7,785 nucleotides of DNA from an uncultured Acidobacteriota bacterium (GTDB lineage: Bacteria; Acidobacteriota; Terriglobia; Terriglobales; Acidobacteriaceae), in the NCBI GenBank assembly GCA_903932385.1, contig CAIZGA010000623.1, forward strand, positions 1-7,785, written 5' to 3'. Below the pieces are notes generated by a model. That model was not told where the DNA came from, did not search any database, and saw only the letters and a list, made by a program, of their open reading frames with translations. The position numbers and the translations under genes were made by a program. Shown here piece after piece: positions 1 through 5,245 of this stretch. Positions within the stretch are counted from its first letter, which is position 1, and each line of letters opens with the position of its first letter.

Positions 1-338
1 ACGGCACCGGCTATCCGCGCAATCTGCGCGAAAATGAAATTCCCATCGGCTCCAGATTATTTGCCATTGCAGACACGATGGACGCCATCACCTCAGAGCG
101 GCCGTATCGCAAGGCGCGAAGTTTTGCCGCCGCGCGTGAGGAAATCGAACGCTGCTCCGGCTCGCAGTTTGATCCCGCCATCGTCGCGCTCTTCGGCAGC
201 ATTCCAGACCAGCTTTGGGCGGACCTGCGCAAAGAAATCACTGACCACGCGCGTCAGTTCACTGCCATCCGCTGCTCCGCCGTGCAGGATGCAGAATCGC
301 TCGCCGCTGATGCCATAGATCTGCAACGGGCCTCATAA
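1..338 (+). CDS. HD-GYP domain c-di-GMP phosphodiesterase, C-terminal end (5' partial)
   Basis: The reading frame is open from the window edge (first whole codon at 3) to TAA at 336-338, giving 111 visible residues. It opens with GTGYPRNL, the GYP signature, then IPIGSRLFAIADTMDAITSERPYR, the typical region after GYP with the conserved AD..DA.TS.RPYR pattern, and then a helix (FAAAREEIERCSGSQFDPAIV). HD-GYP proteins hydrolyse c-di-GMP using a bi- or trinuclear metal site. The HD motif and any receiver or sensor domain lie upstream of the window, so full architecture and activity cannot be judged. A tail of roughly 45 residues follows the domain and shows no motif I recognise. An internal ATG at 78 also gives an open frame, but it is inside the domain and is not the start. 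The family call is secure; the signal controlling it is unknown. Confidence 0.9.
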   Translation, partial: GTGYPRNLRENEIPIGSRLFAIADTMDAITSERPYRKARSFAAAREEIERCSGSQFDPAIVALFGSIPDQLWADLRKEITDHARQFTAIRCSAVQDAESLAADAIDLQRAS

Positions 339-358
339 CCTTGCCCCTCAAATCCTGC

Positions 359-387
359 TCGACATTCTCCCCTACAGCGATTAGCCT
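359..387 (+). promoter_or_regulatory. weak candidate promoter for the carbinolamine dehydratase gene
   Basis: TCGACA at 359-364 matches the -35 consensus at five of six bases. It lies 17 bases before TAGCCT at 382-387, a poor -10. A start near 394 would give a leader of about 25 bases, ending in the strong ribosome site of the next gene. This is only a pattern match in an 80-base gap. Confidence 0.25.
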
Positions 388-407
388 GCTCGGGTGCATC
401 TAACAGC

Positions 408-414
408 AGGAGGG
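408..414 (+). promoter_or_regulatory. ribosome binding site AGGAGGG
   Basis: A near-perfect Shine-Dalgarno, four bases before ATG 419. It is among the strongest in the window and fixes the start of the dehydratase gene. Confidence 0.8.
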
Positions 415-418
415 CAAT

Positions 419-706
419 ATGGCGACTAAGGTTTTGGACCCCAATGAAGTGCTGGCAAGGCTGGACCGGCTACCCGGATGGCGTCTGGAAGGCGGTAAAC
501 TTCTCCGCGATTGGCAGCTTGCCGACTTCGTAGCCGCTATGCATTTCGTCAATGCCGTGGCCGCTGCGGCCGAGGCTGCCGGGCACCATCCAGATATCGA
601 TATACGCTATAACAGAGTTTTTTTGGCACTGGTAAGCCATGATGCCGGTGGGATTACAGAGGCGGACTGCTCACTTGCAGCTCAAATTAACACGATATGT
701 AATTGA
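419..706 (+). CDS. phhB: pterin-4a-carbinolamine dehydratase (PCD/DCoH family)
   Basis: A complete 95-residue protein, normal length for the family. It dehydrates 4a-hydroxytetrahydrobiopterin to quinonoid dihydropterin, which supports recycling of the pterin cofactor of aromatic amino acid hydroxylases; some bacterial members serve molybdopterin or other pterin-linked roles. The active-site signature is intact: E52, H56-H57-P58, Y64, H74 and D83, with the family spacing E-x3-HHP-x5-Y-x9-H-x8-D. The core reads GHHPDIDIRYNRV and later SHDAGGITEAD. There is no signal peptide, so it is cytosolic. The start is set by AGGAGGG four bases upstream. No phenylalanine hydroxylase lies in the window, so the physiological partner is unknown. 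The upstream HD-GYP gene ends 80 bases away and need not share its transcript. Confidence 0.93.
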   Translation: MATKVLDPNEVLARLDRLPGWRLEGGKLLRDWQLADFVAAMHFVNAVAAAAEAAGHHPDIDIRYNRVFLALVSHDAGGITEADCSLAAQINTICN

Positions 707-831
707 TTTATATATACTTGATACATTTTCAGAAATTACTGCACCTTTAGAACCCAAATCTCTTCGCCCGGAAAAATTTATCTTTTAGAGTCGGGCAACT
801 AAATTCTGTAGATTGTGTCTAATTTTATGTA

Positions 832-859
832 TTGCATTTCTTCTGATTTGTGATACAGT
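832..859 (+). promoter_or_regulatory. extended -10 promoter candidate for the orphan RNA
   Basis: TACAGT at 854-859 is preceded by TGA at 851-853, forming an extended -10 (TGnTAnnnT). A weak -35, TTGCAT at 832-837, lies 16 bases upstream. The surrounding DNA is markedly AT-rich. The predicted start is about 866. Its value comes mainly from the strong terminator about 185 bases downstream. Confidence 0.4.
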
Positions 860-865
860 TTTTCT

Positions 866-1051
866 TGTAGCAGGGATACAGGTTCTCAGCATACAGAACC
901 CGCCCCGAAAGTTTACTCCTAACCCGGGCCACCGAAAGGGTGGATTCCACAGAGCGCCCAATACGAGGCAGACGTGGAACCGGAAGGGAGAGCAAGTTGC
1001 GTCACTGGCCTCCCGGCACGAACAAAATTCCGTTCGTGCCGTCTTTTTTTT
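866..1051 (+). ncRNA. candidate small non-coding RNA (about 185 nt, 6S-like length; identity unknown)
   Basis: This stretch has a promoter-like element before it, a strong terminator at its end and no credible coding frame. Visible hairpins are GGTTCT 881-886 with AGAACC 895-900, CCACC 929-933 with GGTGG 939-943 around GAAAG, TTCCAC 945-950 with GTGGAA 974-979 (an inner GCC 956-958/GGC 967-969 can also pair), and CC-GGAA-GG at 980-987. The size fits 6S RNA, but I cannot draw the single long rod with a central bubble that 6S needs. It also lacks the SRP RNA asymmetric loop and RNase P signatures. The CCGGAAGG loop resembles the SRP tip only superficially. It may alternatively be a leader with an attenuator for the Cys-rich protein gene at 1114. 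The 5' end is estimated. Confidence 0.45.
1014..1051 (+). terminator. strong Rho-independent terminator
   Basis: A perfect 10-bp GC-rich stem, CGGCACGAAC 1014-1023 with GTTCGTGCCG 1032-1041, has an 8-base loop and is followed by TC and eight T at 1044-1051. It sits more than 300 bases after the dehydratase stop and 62 bases before the next ATG. It therefore most likely ends a separate short RNA or acts as an attenuator. Confidence 0.88.
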
Positions 1052-1113
1052 AACCGCCAAACCAATCCGCTGTCGCCTCGCCTTCCCTTCTAAACTCCTG
1101 TTACGATACCTGC

Positions 1114-1584
1114 ATGAAGTGGTTGAATCCGGTTCCCCGCATCCTGAATTTCAAGTTGGTGGCCGTGGCTGCCATGGGCTTGCTGACGGCGATTAGCTTT
1201 GCGCAATTCTCCAACCCCGCCAATGATATTCCTGCGTACCACACGCAGCCGCCGGCCGCCGGGGCCACATTGCCGCCGATTCTCTCCGGCAACCAACTCA
1301 CCGGCGACCACTTCGAATTCGCCTATCAGGTAAAGATTTACCAGCTGGCCGCAAAAATCCCCAGCGTGCTCTACCAGGAACCCTGTTACTGCCGTTGCGA
1401 CCGCGGCATGGGCCACCAGAGCCTGCGCAGCTGCTTTGAAGGCACCCACGGCGCGTATTGCTCCACCTGTATGAAGGAAATGGTATACACCTACCGGCAG
1501 ACGCGGCTGGGCAAATCTCCGTCGCAAATCCGCGATGGCATTGAGCGCGGCGAGTGGGAATCCATCGACTTCCAGAACCCGTAG
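1114..1584 (+). CDS. small secreted Cys-rich protein, PCYCGC-motif-like
   Basis: A protein of 156 residues. Residues 1-30 look like a Sec signal peptide: a basic start, the hydrophobic stretch LVAVAAMGLLTAISFA, and probable cleavage after A30. A proline-rich linker follows. The C-terminal half carries a tight cysteine cluster: PCYCRC at 90-95 (C91, C93, C95), H101, C107, then GTHGAYCSTCM with C116 and C119, and later EWESIDF. PCYCxC plus a downstream CxxC resembles the PCYCGC-motif family known from Bacillus lipoproteins, but here there is no lipobox. Six cysteines with nearby histidines suggest metal binding or disulfides in the envelope; that is inference. No clear Shine-Dalgarno precedes the ATG. 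Its stop is 42 bases before the hydrolase gene, which appears to have its own promoter. Confidence 0.75.
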   Translation: MKWLNPVPRILNFKLVAVAAMGLLTAISFAQFSNPANDIPAYHTQPPAAGATLPPILSGNQLTGDHFEFAYQVKIYQLAAKIPSVLYQEPCYCRCDRGMGHQSLRSCFEGTHGAYCSTCMKEMVYTYRQTRLGKSPSQIRDGIERGEWESIDFQNP

Positions 1585-1591
1585 CGCCGCA

Positions 1592-1620
1592 ATGTCAGTC
1601 ATCGGCGAATCTGCTATATT
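1592..1620 (+). promoter_or_regulatory. extended -10 promoter immediately before the hydrolase start
   Basis: ATGTCA at 1592-1597 (four of six to the -35 consensus) is 17 bases before TATATT at 1615-1620. TGC at 1612-1614 makes this an extended -10. Only six bases separate the -10 from ATG 1627, so transcription should begin at or next to the start codon. No Shine-Dalgarno is visible there, consistent with a leaderless message. Confidence 0.5.
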
Positions 1621-1626
1621 TTCCGC

Positions 1627-2451
1627 ATGAAACGCCACTCTTCACTTCACCGGGTAATTCTCGGCCTGTTGGTGATGGCCGCACTTCTTTCCTTCTCCAC
1701 AACGAACGCCGCCGCGCAGGACTGGGCTAAAGCCCGCCTGGAAAAATCCACCCGCCATCAGGAGTGGGTGAAAGTGCAGTACGGCCAGCGCACAGTAAAT
1801 GCCTTCATCGTCTACCCCGAAGTAAAGCAGAAGGCGCCGGTGGTCGTGTTGATTCACGAAATCTTCGGCCTCAGCGACTGGGCACGCAGTATGGCCGACG
1901 ATATTGCCGCGGAAGGATTCATCGTTATTGCGCCGGACCTGCTGAGCGGCACCGGGCCGGGTGGCGGCGGCAGCGAGGCGTATGCCGATCAGGATGCTCG
2001 TGTGCGTGGCGTCTCCGGCCTGAACGGTGCGCAGGTAATGGCAGACCTGAATGCCGTGGCCGATTATGGCAAGAAACTGCCGGCATCCAACGGCAAGCTG
2101 GCCGTGGTGGGATTCTGCTGGGGCGGCGGCAAGTCGTTTGAATTTGCCACACAGCGCGCCGACCTGAATGCAGCCTTCGTTTTCTACGGTCCGCCGCCGA
2201 AAGAATTCACCACGATTCAGGCGCCGGTCTACGGATTCTACGGCGGCAATGACGCTCGCATCAGCGCCACGGTGCCGGATACGAAAACGGCGATGGCCTC
2301 CTCCGGCAAGAAGTACGCGCCCATTATTTACGAAGGCGCTGGGCACGGCTTCATGCGTCTGGGTGTAGACCCGACCAATACCAATACTGACAACGTGGCC
2401 GCAAGAAAACTCGGCTTCCAGCGTCTGGTCACCCTGCTGAAAAGCATGTAA
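1627..2451 (+). CDS. exported dienelactone hydrolase family protein
   Basis: An alpha/beta hydrolase of 274 residues. Residues 1-31 form a Sec signal peptide (basic MKRHSSLHR, hydrophobic VILGLLVMAALLSF, probable cleavage after AAA at 28-30), so it acts outside the cytoplasm, unlike classical catechol-pathway dienelactone hydrolases. Family marks: IHEIFGL with E78, GFCWGGG with nucleophile C164, GGNDARIS with D209 and GHGF with H240. Together these give an intact Cys-Asp-His triad plus the helper glutamate. Homologues cleave enol lactones or other esters; the natural substrate here is unknown. With the GH27 enzyme 29 bases downstream, removal of ester groups from glycans is a reasonable guess only. 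The mature protein is about 240 residues, the usual domain size. An AUG with a promoter directly before it supports this start. Confidence 0.9.
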   Translation: MKRHSSLHRVILGLLVMAALLSFSTTNAAAQDWAKARLEKSTRHQEWVKVQYGQRTVNAFIVYPEVKQKAPVVVLIHEIFGLSDWARSMADDIAAEGFIVIAPDLLSGTGPGGGGSEAYADQDARVRGVSGLNGAQVMADLNAVADYGKKLPASNGKLAVVGFCWGGGKSFEFATQRADLNAAFVFYGPPPKEFTTIQAPVYGFYGGNDARISATVPDTKTAMASSGKKYAPIIYEGAGHGFMRLGVDPTNTNTDNVAARKLGFQRLVTLLKSM

Positions 2452-2480
2452 TTCAACGGCACCTGATTCACGGGGATGCA

Positions 2481-3911
2481 ATGCTGCGTAACACGACCCT
2501 GCTGGTAGCTCTGGCAATCTTCACGGCTGCATTCGCAAACGCACAGCAACCTGCGCCGACTCTGGCCGCAACGCCACCCATGGGCTGGAACAGTTGGGAC
2601 GCCTACGCCTTCACGATTGATGAATCCCAGTTCCACGCCAACGCCGGAGTGCTGGCCGGGATACGGCAATTCGGCTGGCAGTATGCGGTGATTGACGAGG
2701 GCTGGTACTTTGAAAATCCGCTGGAACACAAGGCTGAGCTGCAGCGATACGACATGGATGCCTACGGCCGCATGGTTCCGGTTACCTCGCGATTCCCCTC
2801 TGCCGACGGCGGCAACGGCTTCAAGCCATTGGCGGATTGGACCCACGCGCAGGGATTGAAATTCGGTATTCACATCATTCGCGGCATACCGCGCAAGGCG
2901 GTGGAGCAGAACCTGCCGATTGTCGGCTCAAGCTTCCATGCGATTGATGCCGGCGACACTACCGATGTGTGTCCGTGGGACGGCACCACCTACGGCCTGC
3001 ACAACAACGCCGCAGGCCAGGCGTATTACGACTCCATCATCGCGCTCTATGCCGGCTGGGGCGTGGACTTTCTAAAAGTGGATTGCATCGCCGACCACAC
3101 TTACAAAGGCGATGAAATCAAGATGATTGCCGCGGCCATCAAAAAAACCGGCAGACCGATTGTGCTGAGCCTCTCACCGGGCCCGGCGGCGGTGGAACAT
3201 GCGGACGTCATCACAACCAGCGCGCAAATGTGGCGCATCACAAATGACATGTGGGACAACTGGCGCCAGCCGCAGAGTGATACCTGGGTGCCGATGGGCG
3301 TCTATAACGGCTTTGACGCGCTGGCAAAATGGCAACCCTATGCCAAACCGGGCAACTGGCCCGACTCTGACATGCTGCCGTGGGGCTCACTGCGGCCGCA
3401 CCCGGGCTGGGGCGATCCGCGGCAGTCGCGGCTGACACATGACGAGCAGAAGACACAGTTCACACTGTGGGCCATTGCACGCTCACCGCTGATTCTGGGC
3501 GCGAACCTGACCGAGCTGGACGACTACACGGTTTCTCTCATCACCAATAAAGACGTGATTGCGATTGACCAGCACACGGCGGCGAGTCATCCAGTCACAA
3601 ACCTGCCGAAGGGCTGGGAAAACGCGCGGGTGTGGATGGCCGAGGCGGCTGCGGATCCCGGTGCGCCGCGATTTATCGCCATCTTTAATCTGGACGACAA
3701 ACCGGCGACGCTCACCGCCAATTGGAAGCAGTTGGGTCTGCGCCTGAAGCCGCTGACAATGCGCGACCTATATGGTGGAAAAACCGAAAATGCTCCAGAG
3801 ACGCTGACGGTGACTTTGCCGCCGCATGGCAGCGCGCTGTACCGGATACAGCTGGCCACACCGCGCATGGGCGATGCCAACAAAGAGGACTGCAGCTTCT
3901 GGTGTAATTAG
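2481..3911 (+). CDS. exported GH27 glycoside hydrolase (alpha-galactosidase type)
   Basis: A protein of 476 residues. The Sec signal peptide is residues 1-21 (cleavage near ANA-QQ). The catalytic (beta/alpha)8 barrel starts with the GH27 hallmark TPPMGWNSWDAY (31-42), continues with YAVIDEGWY (68-76), and has FLKVDC, whose D201 is the predicted nucleophile. WRITNDMWDNW then follows, with D256 as likely acid/base. LTHDEQKTQFTLWAIARSPLILGANL (318-343) is the usual late-barrel segment, and a beta-sandwich runs from about 380 to 457. HIIRGIPRKAVEQNLPI (131-147) is an insertion not found in eukaryotic alpha-galactosidases. GH27 also contains alpha-N-acetylgalactosaminidases and beta-L-arabinopyranosidases, so specificity is open. 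It retains configuration and probably acts in the periplasm or outside. The tail after the sandwich ends in DCSFWCN, which is unusual. Likely cotranscribed with its neighbours (gaps 29 and 24 bases). Confidence 0.93.
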   Translation: MLRNTTLLVALAIFTAAFANAQQPAPTLAATPPMGWNSWDAYAFTIDESQFHANAGVLAGIRQFGWQYAVIDEGWYFENPLEHKAELQRYDMDAYGRMVPVTSRFPSADGGNGFKPLADWTHAQGLKFGIHIIRGIPRKAVEQNLPIVGSSFHAIDAGDTTDVCPWDGTTYGLHNNAAGQAYYDSIIALYAGWGVDFLKVDCIADHTYKGDEIKMIAAAIKKTGRPIVLSLSPGPAAVEHADVITTSAQMWRITNDMWDNWRQPQSDTWVPMGVYNGFDALAKWQPYAKPGNWPDSDMLPWGSLRPHPGWGDPRQSRLTHDEQKTQFTLWAIARSPLILGANLTELDDYTVSLITNKDVIAIDQHTAASHPVTNLPKGWENARVWMAEAAADPGAPRFIAIFNLDDKPATLTANWKQLGLRLKPLTMRDLYGGKTENAPETLTVTLPPHGSALYRIQLATPRMGDANKEDCSFWCN

Positions 3912-3935
3912 AGCAAAACAATCTCTGGAGACAGC

Positions 3936-4559
3936 ATGAAATTCCGCGTAGCTCTTCTATTGTTTGCGTTGCCGATGATTAGTGGTTGTCGTCGTGCGCA
4001 TTCAACTGCACGGCCGAATGCAACTATCTCAACATCCGTTTCTCAATCAAAACCAGAGGACAAGGCAGAATCCTGCCGTAAATTTGTGCAGGGCTTTTAC
4101 GACTGGTACGTACAAAACTGGGACACGCCTGATGACAAAAAAACACCGGATGAAGGTGGCACGGTTGAACGTGCGTTGAAAAATTACGGTAGAAATTTCA
4201 GTGTGCAGTTAGCCACGATGTTGAAGCAGGATGAAGCCGCGCAATATGCTGCGCATGAAATTGTCGGATTAGATTTTGACCCAATTGTGAATGGGCAGGA
4301 CATCGACGGAAAATTTACGGTACCGGATGTCTCAATGAATAATGACCACTGCTTCGCAAATGTGTATGAAACTCCTGAAGGCAATCAGCAGCCTGCCACG
4401 CCAACAGTGGTTCCGGAACTAACTGTATCGGGCAATACCTGGATATTCGTAAATTTTCACTTTCCCGCAGAAGACAAATATCCGGCATACGACCTGATAC
4501 AGTTTTTGCAGATGTTGAAACAAGACCGCGACCATCCGCAAAAATCATCAAATCAATAA
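3936..4559 (+). CDS. small lipoprotein of unknown function (possibly DUF3828-like)
   Basis: A protein of 207 residues. The N-terminus MKFRVALLLFALPMISGC is a lipoprotein signal with lipobox ISGC, so C18 should be lipidated. A polar linker follows. The folded part starts near residue 45 with SCRKFVQGFYDWYVQNW, similar in style to the FYxWY start of DUF3828 proteins; I hold that family link loosely. Further points are LDFDPIVNGQD (111-122), a second non-lipid cysteine pair candidate C47/C139, and NTWIFVNFHF (167-176). GGAG at 3927-3930, five bases before the ATG, supports the start. The gene is AT-richer than its neighbours (about 43% GC in two sampled 60-base stretches), hinting at a different origin. 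It starts 24 bases after the GH27 stop and is probably in the same transcript. Confidence 0.75.
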   Translation: MKFRVALLLFALPMISGCRRAHSTARPNATISTSVSQSKPEDKAESCRKFVQGFYDWYVQNWDTPDDKKTPDEGGTVERALKNYGRNFSVQLATMLKQDEAAQYAAHEIVGLDFDPIVNGQDIDGKFTVPDVSMNNDHCFANVYETPEGNQQPATPTVVPELTVSGNTWIFVNFHFPAEDKYPAYDLIQFLQMLKQDRDHPQKSSNQ

Positions 4560-4606
4560 GATAAGTTAAATTTGTATTTTTCTGCCGTATCTTTGGCATA
4601 GTTAGC

Positions 4607-4636
4607 TGGACAACGGGAATATACTGTATCTAGATC
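4607..4636 (+). promoter_or_regulatory. tmRNA promoter region (two competing readings)
   Basis: TATACT at 4620-4625 is a five-of-six -10 but lacks a -35 at normal spacing. TGGACA at 4607-4612 is a five-of-six -35, and at 18 bases it faces the weak TAGATC at 4631-4636. Either reading gives a pre-tmRNA with a 5' extension of about 30-45 bases for RNase P to remove. A promoter here is expected; the exact elements are not settled. Confidence 0.4.
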
Positions 4637-4675
4637 TTTGCAGTGCCCAATGCAATGTTGGTGCCAGCTCCACAT

Positions 4676-5029
4676 GGGGGCGTCACGGCTTCGACGGGAT
4701 TGCTTGTGGCAGAGAGGCATGCCGGGGTGCGGACACCCGTAATCGCTCGCAAAACCAAAAGTGCCAACGATAACCTGGCTCTTGCTGCTTAATTAAATAA
4801 GTAGCCGATTGCTCCTGCTTCGCCTATGGGCGGGTACCAATCGTCGCACAGTAGGCTGGTCGAAGGGGTTCCGTCTGGACGCCAACGATGAGATCAATCA
4901 GGCTGGTCGCCGTCGCATCTTTGTCCGTTCTAAGCGCCGGTGACGAGAAAAAAATGAACCGGAAAAAGCATGAACGCTCTCTGTTGTCGGTAGTTTCGGA
5001 CGCGGGTTCGACTCCCGCCGCCTCCACCA
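4676..5029 (+). ncRNA. ssrA: tmRNA (transfer-messenger RNA)
   Basis: One-piece tmRNA of 354 nt, which with SmpB rescues stalled ribosomes and tags the nascent peptide for proteolysis. The 5' end GGGGGCG (4676-4682) pairs with CGCCTCC (5019-5025) as the acceptor stem, with one G-T pair. It is followed by the conserved GGCTTCGACGGG. The 3' end has a T arm, stem 5002-5006 with 5014-5018 and loop TTCGACT, then discriminator A5026 and an encoded CCA (5027-5029). The tag frame starts at resume codon GCC 4763 and ends at TAA 4790: ANDNLALAA, so the full tag is A-ANDNLALAA with the usual ALAA degron. CCGGT and ACCGG flanking an A-rich loop (about 4936-4963) fit one of the pseudoknot hairpins. It stands alone between the lipoprotein gene and a secreted protein gene; no smpB is in the window. 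Confidence 0.97.
4763..4792 (+). other. tmRNA proteolysis-tag reading frame
   Basis: Codons GCC AAC GAT AAC CTG GCT CTT GCT GCT, then TAA, encode ANDNLALAA. The segment just upstream, CAAAAGT, is the A-rich stretch that normally positions the resume codon. The stop is followed by further TAA triplets in AATTAAATAA. Confidence 0.93.
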
Positions 5030-5115
5030 AATCGATATATGGCAGATGTACTATGTCGATTTTGATTTGATAGTTTCTTGATACACAACCTGACAAAGTG
5101 ACGGGCCGACAGGCC

Positions 5116-5121
5116 TATACT
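5116..5121 (+). promoter_or_regulatory. candidate -10 box of the secreted protein gene
   Basis: TATACT matches five of six -10 bases. The nearest -35-like hexamer, CTGACA at 5090-5095, is 20 bases away, longer than normal. Transcription from about 5128 would leave a leader of roughly 118 bases before the ATG. The rest of the 216-base gap after tmRNA shows no gene. Confidence 0.3.
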
Positions 5122-5245
5122 AGTAGCAACCTCGGCCGCCACGCAGGCAGCTCTGCGAATGCAGGGATTGCGATTGAGAATTCTGCGGTCATCACAGAAC
5201 GCATTGCCATCCACAAGAACCAGGGATTCAGGAGCACGCACGAAC

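Noticed and set aside
766..796. GCCCG / CGGGC inverted repeat in the AT-rich gap after the dehydratase gene
   Set aside because: The stem is five pairs with a 21-base loop and no T run, so it is not convincing as a terminator or operator.
980..996. CCGGAAGG loop as an SRP (4.5S) RNA tip
   Set aside because: The flanking conserved CAGG and AGCAG asymmetric loop of SRP RNA is missing.
813..1196. 127-residue plus-strand open frame across the intergenic region and into the Cys-rich protein gene
   Set aside because: It runs through the RNA candidate and its terminator, overlaps a real gene in another frame, and has no ribosome site or recognisable domain.
1090..1638. 182-residue minus-strand open frame
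   Set aside because: Antisense shadow of the Cys-rich protein gene, with no domain or start signal.
1642..2517. 291-residue minus-strand open frame
   Set aside because: It lies antisense to the dienelactone hydrolase gene, whose catalytic motifs are intact. Its composition (rich in Arg, His, Ala, Gly) is that of a GC-rich shadow frame.
5029..5062. AAATCGA / TCGATTT inverted repeat after tmRNA as a terminator
   Set aside because: The stem is AT-rich, the loop is 20 bases and only a broken T tract follows. It may be part of precursor processing, but termination is unsupported.
5159..5245. Upstream ATG extending the secreted protein by 29 residues
   Set aside because: It would bury a textbook signal peptide inside the protein. 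ATG 5246 has AGGAG upstream.
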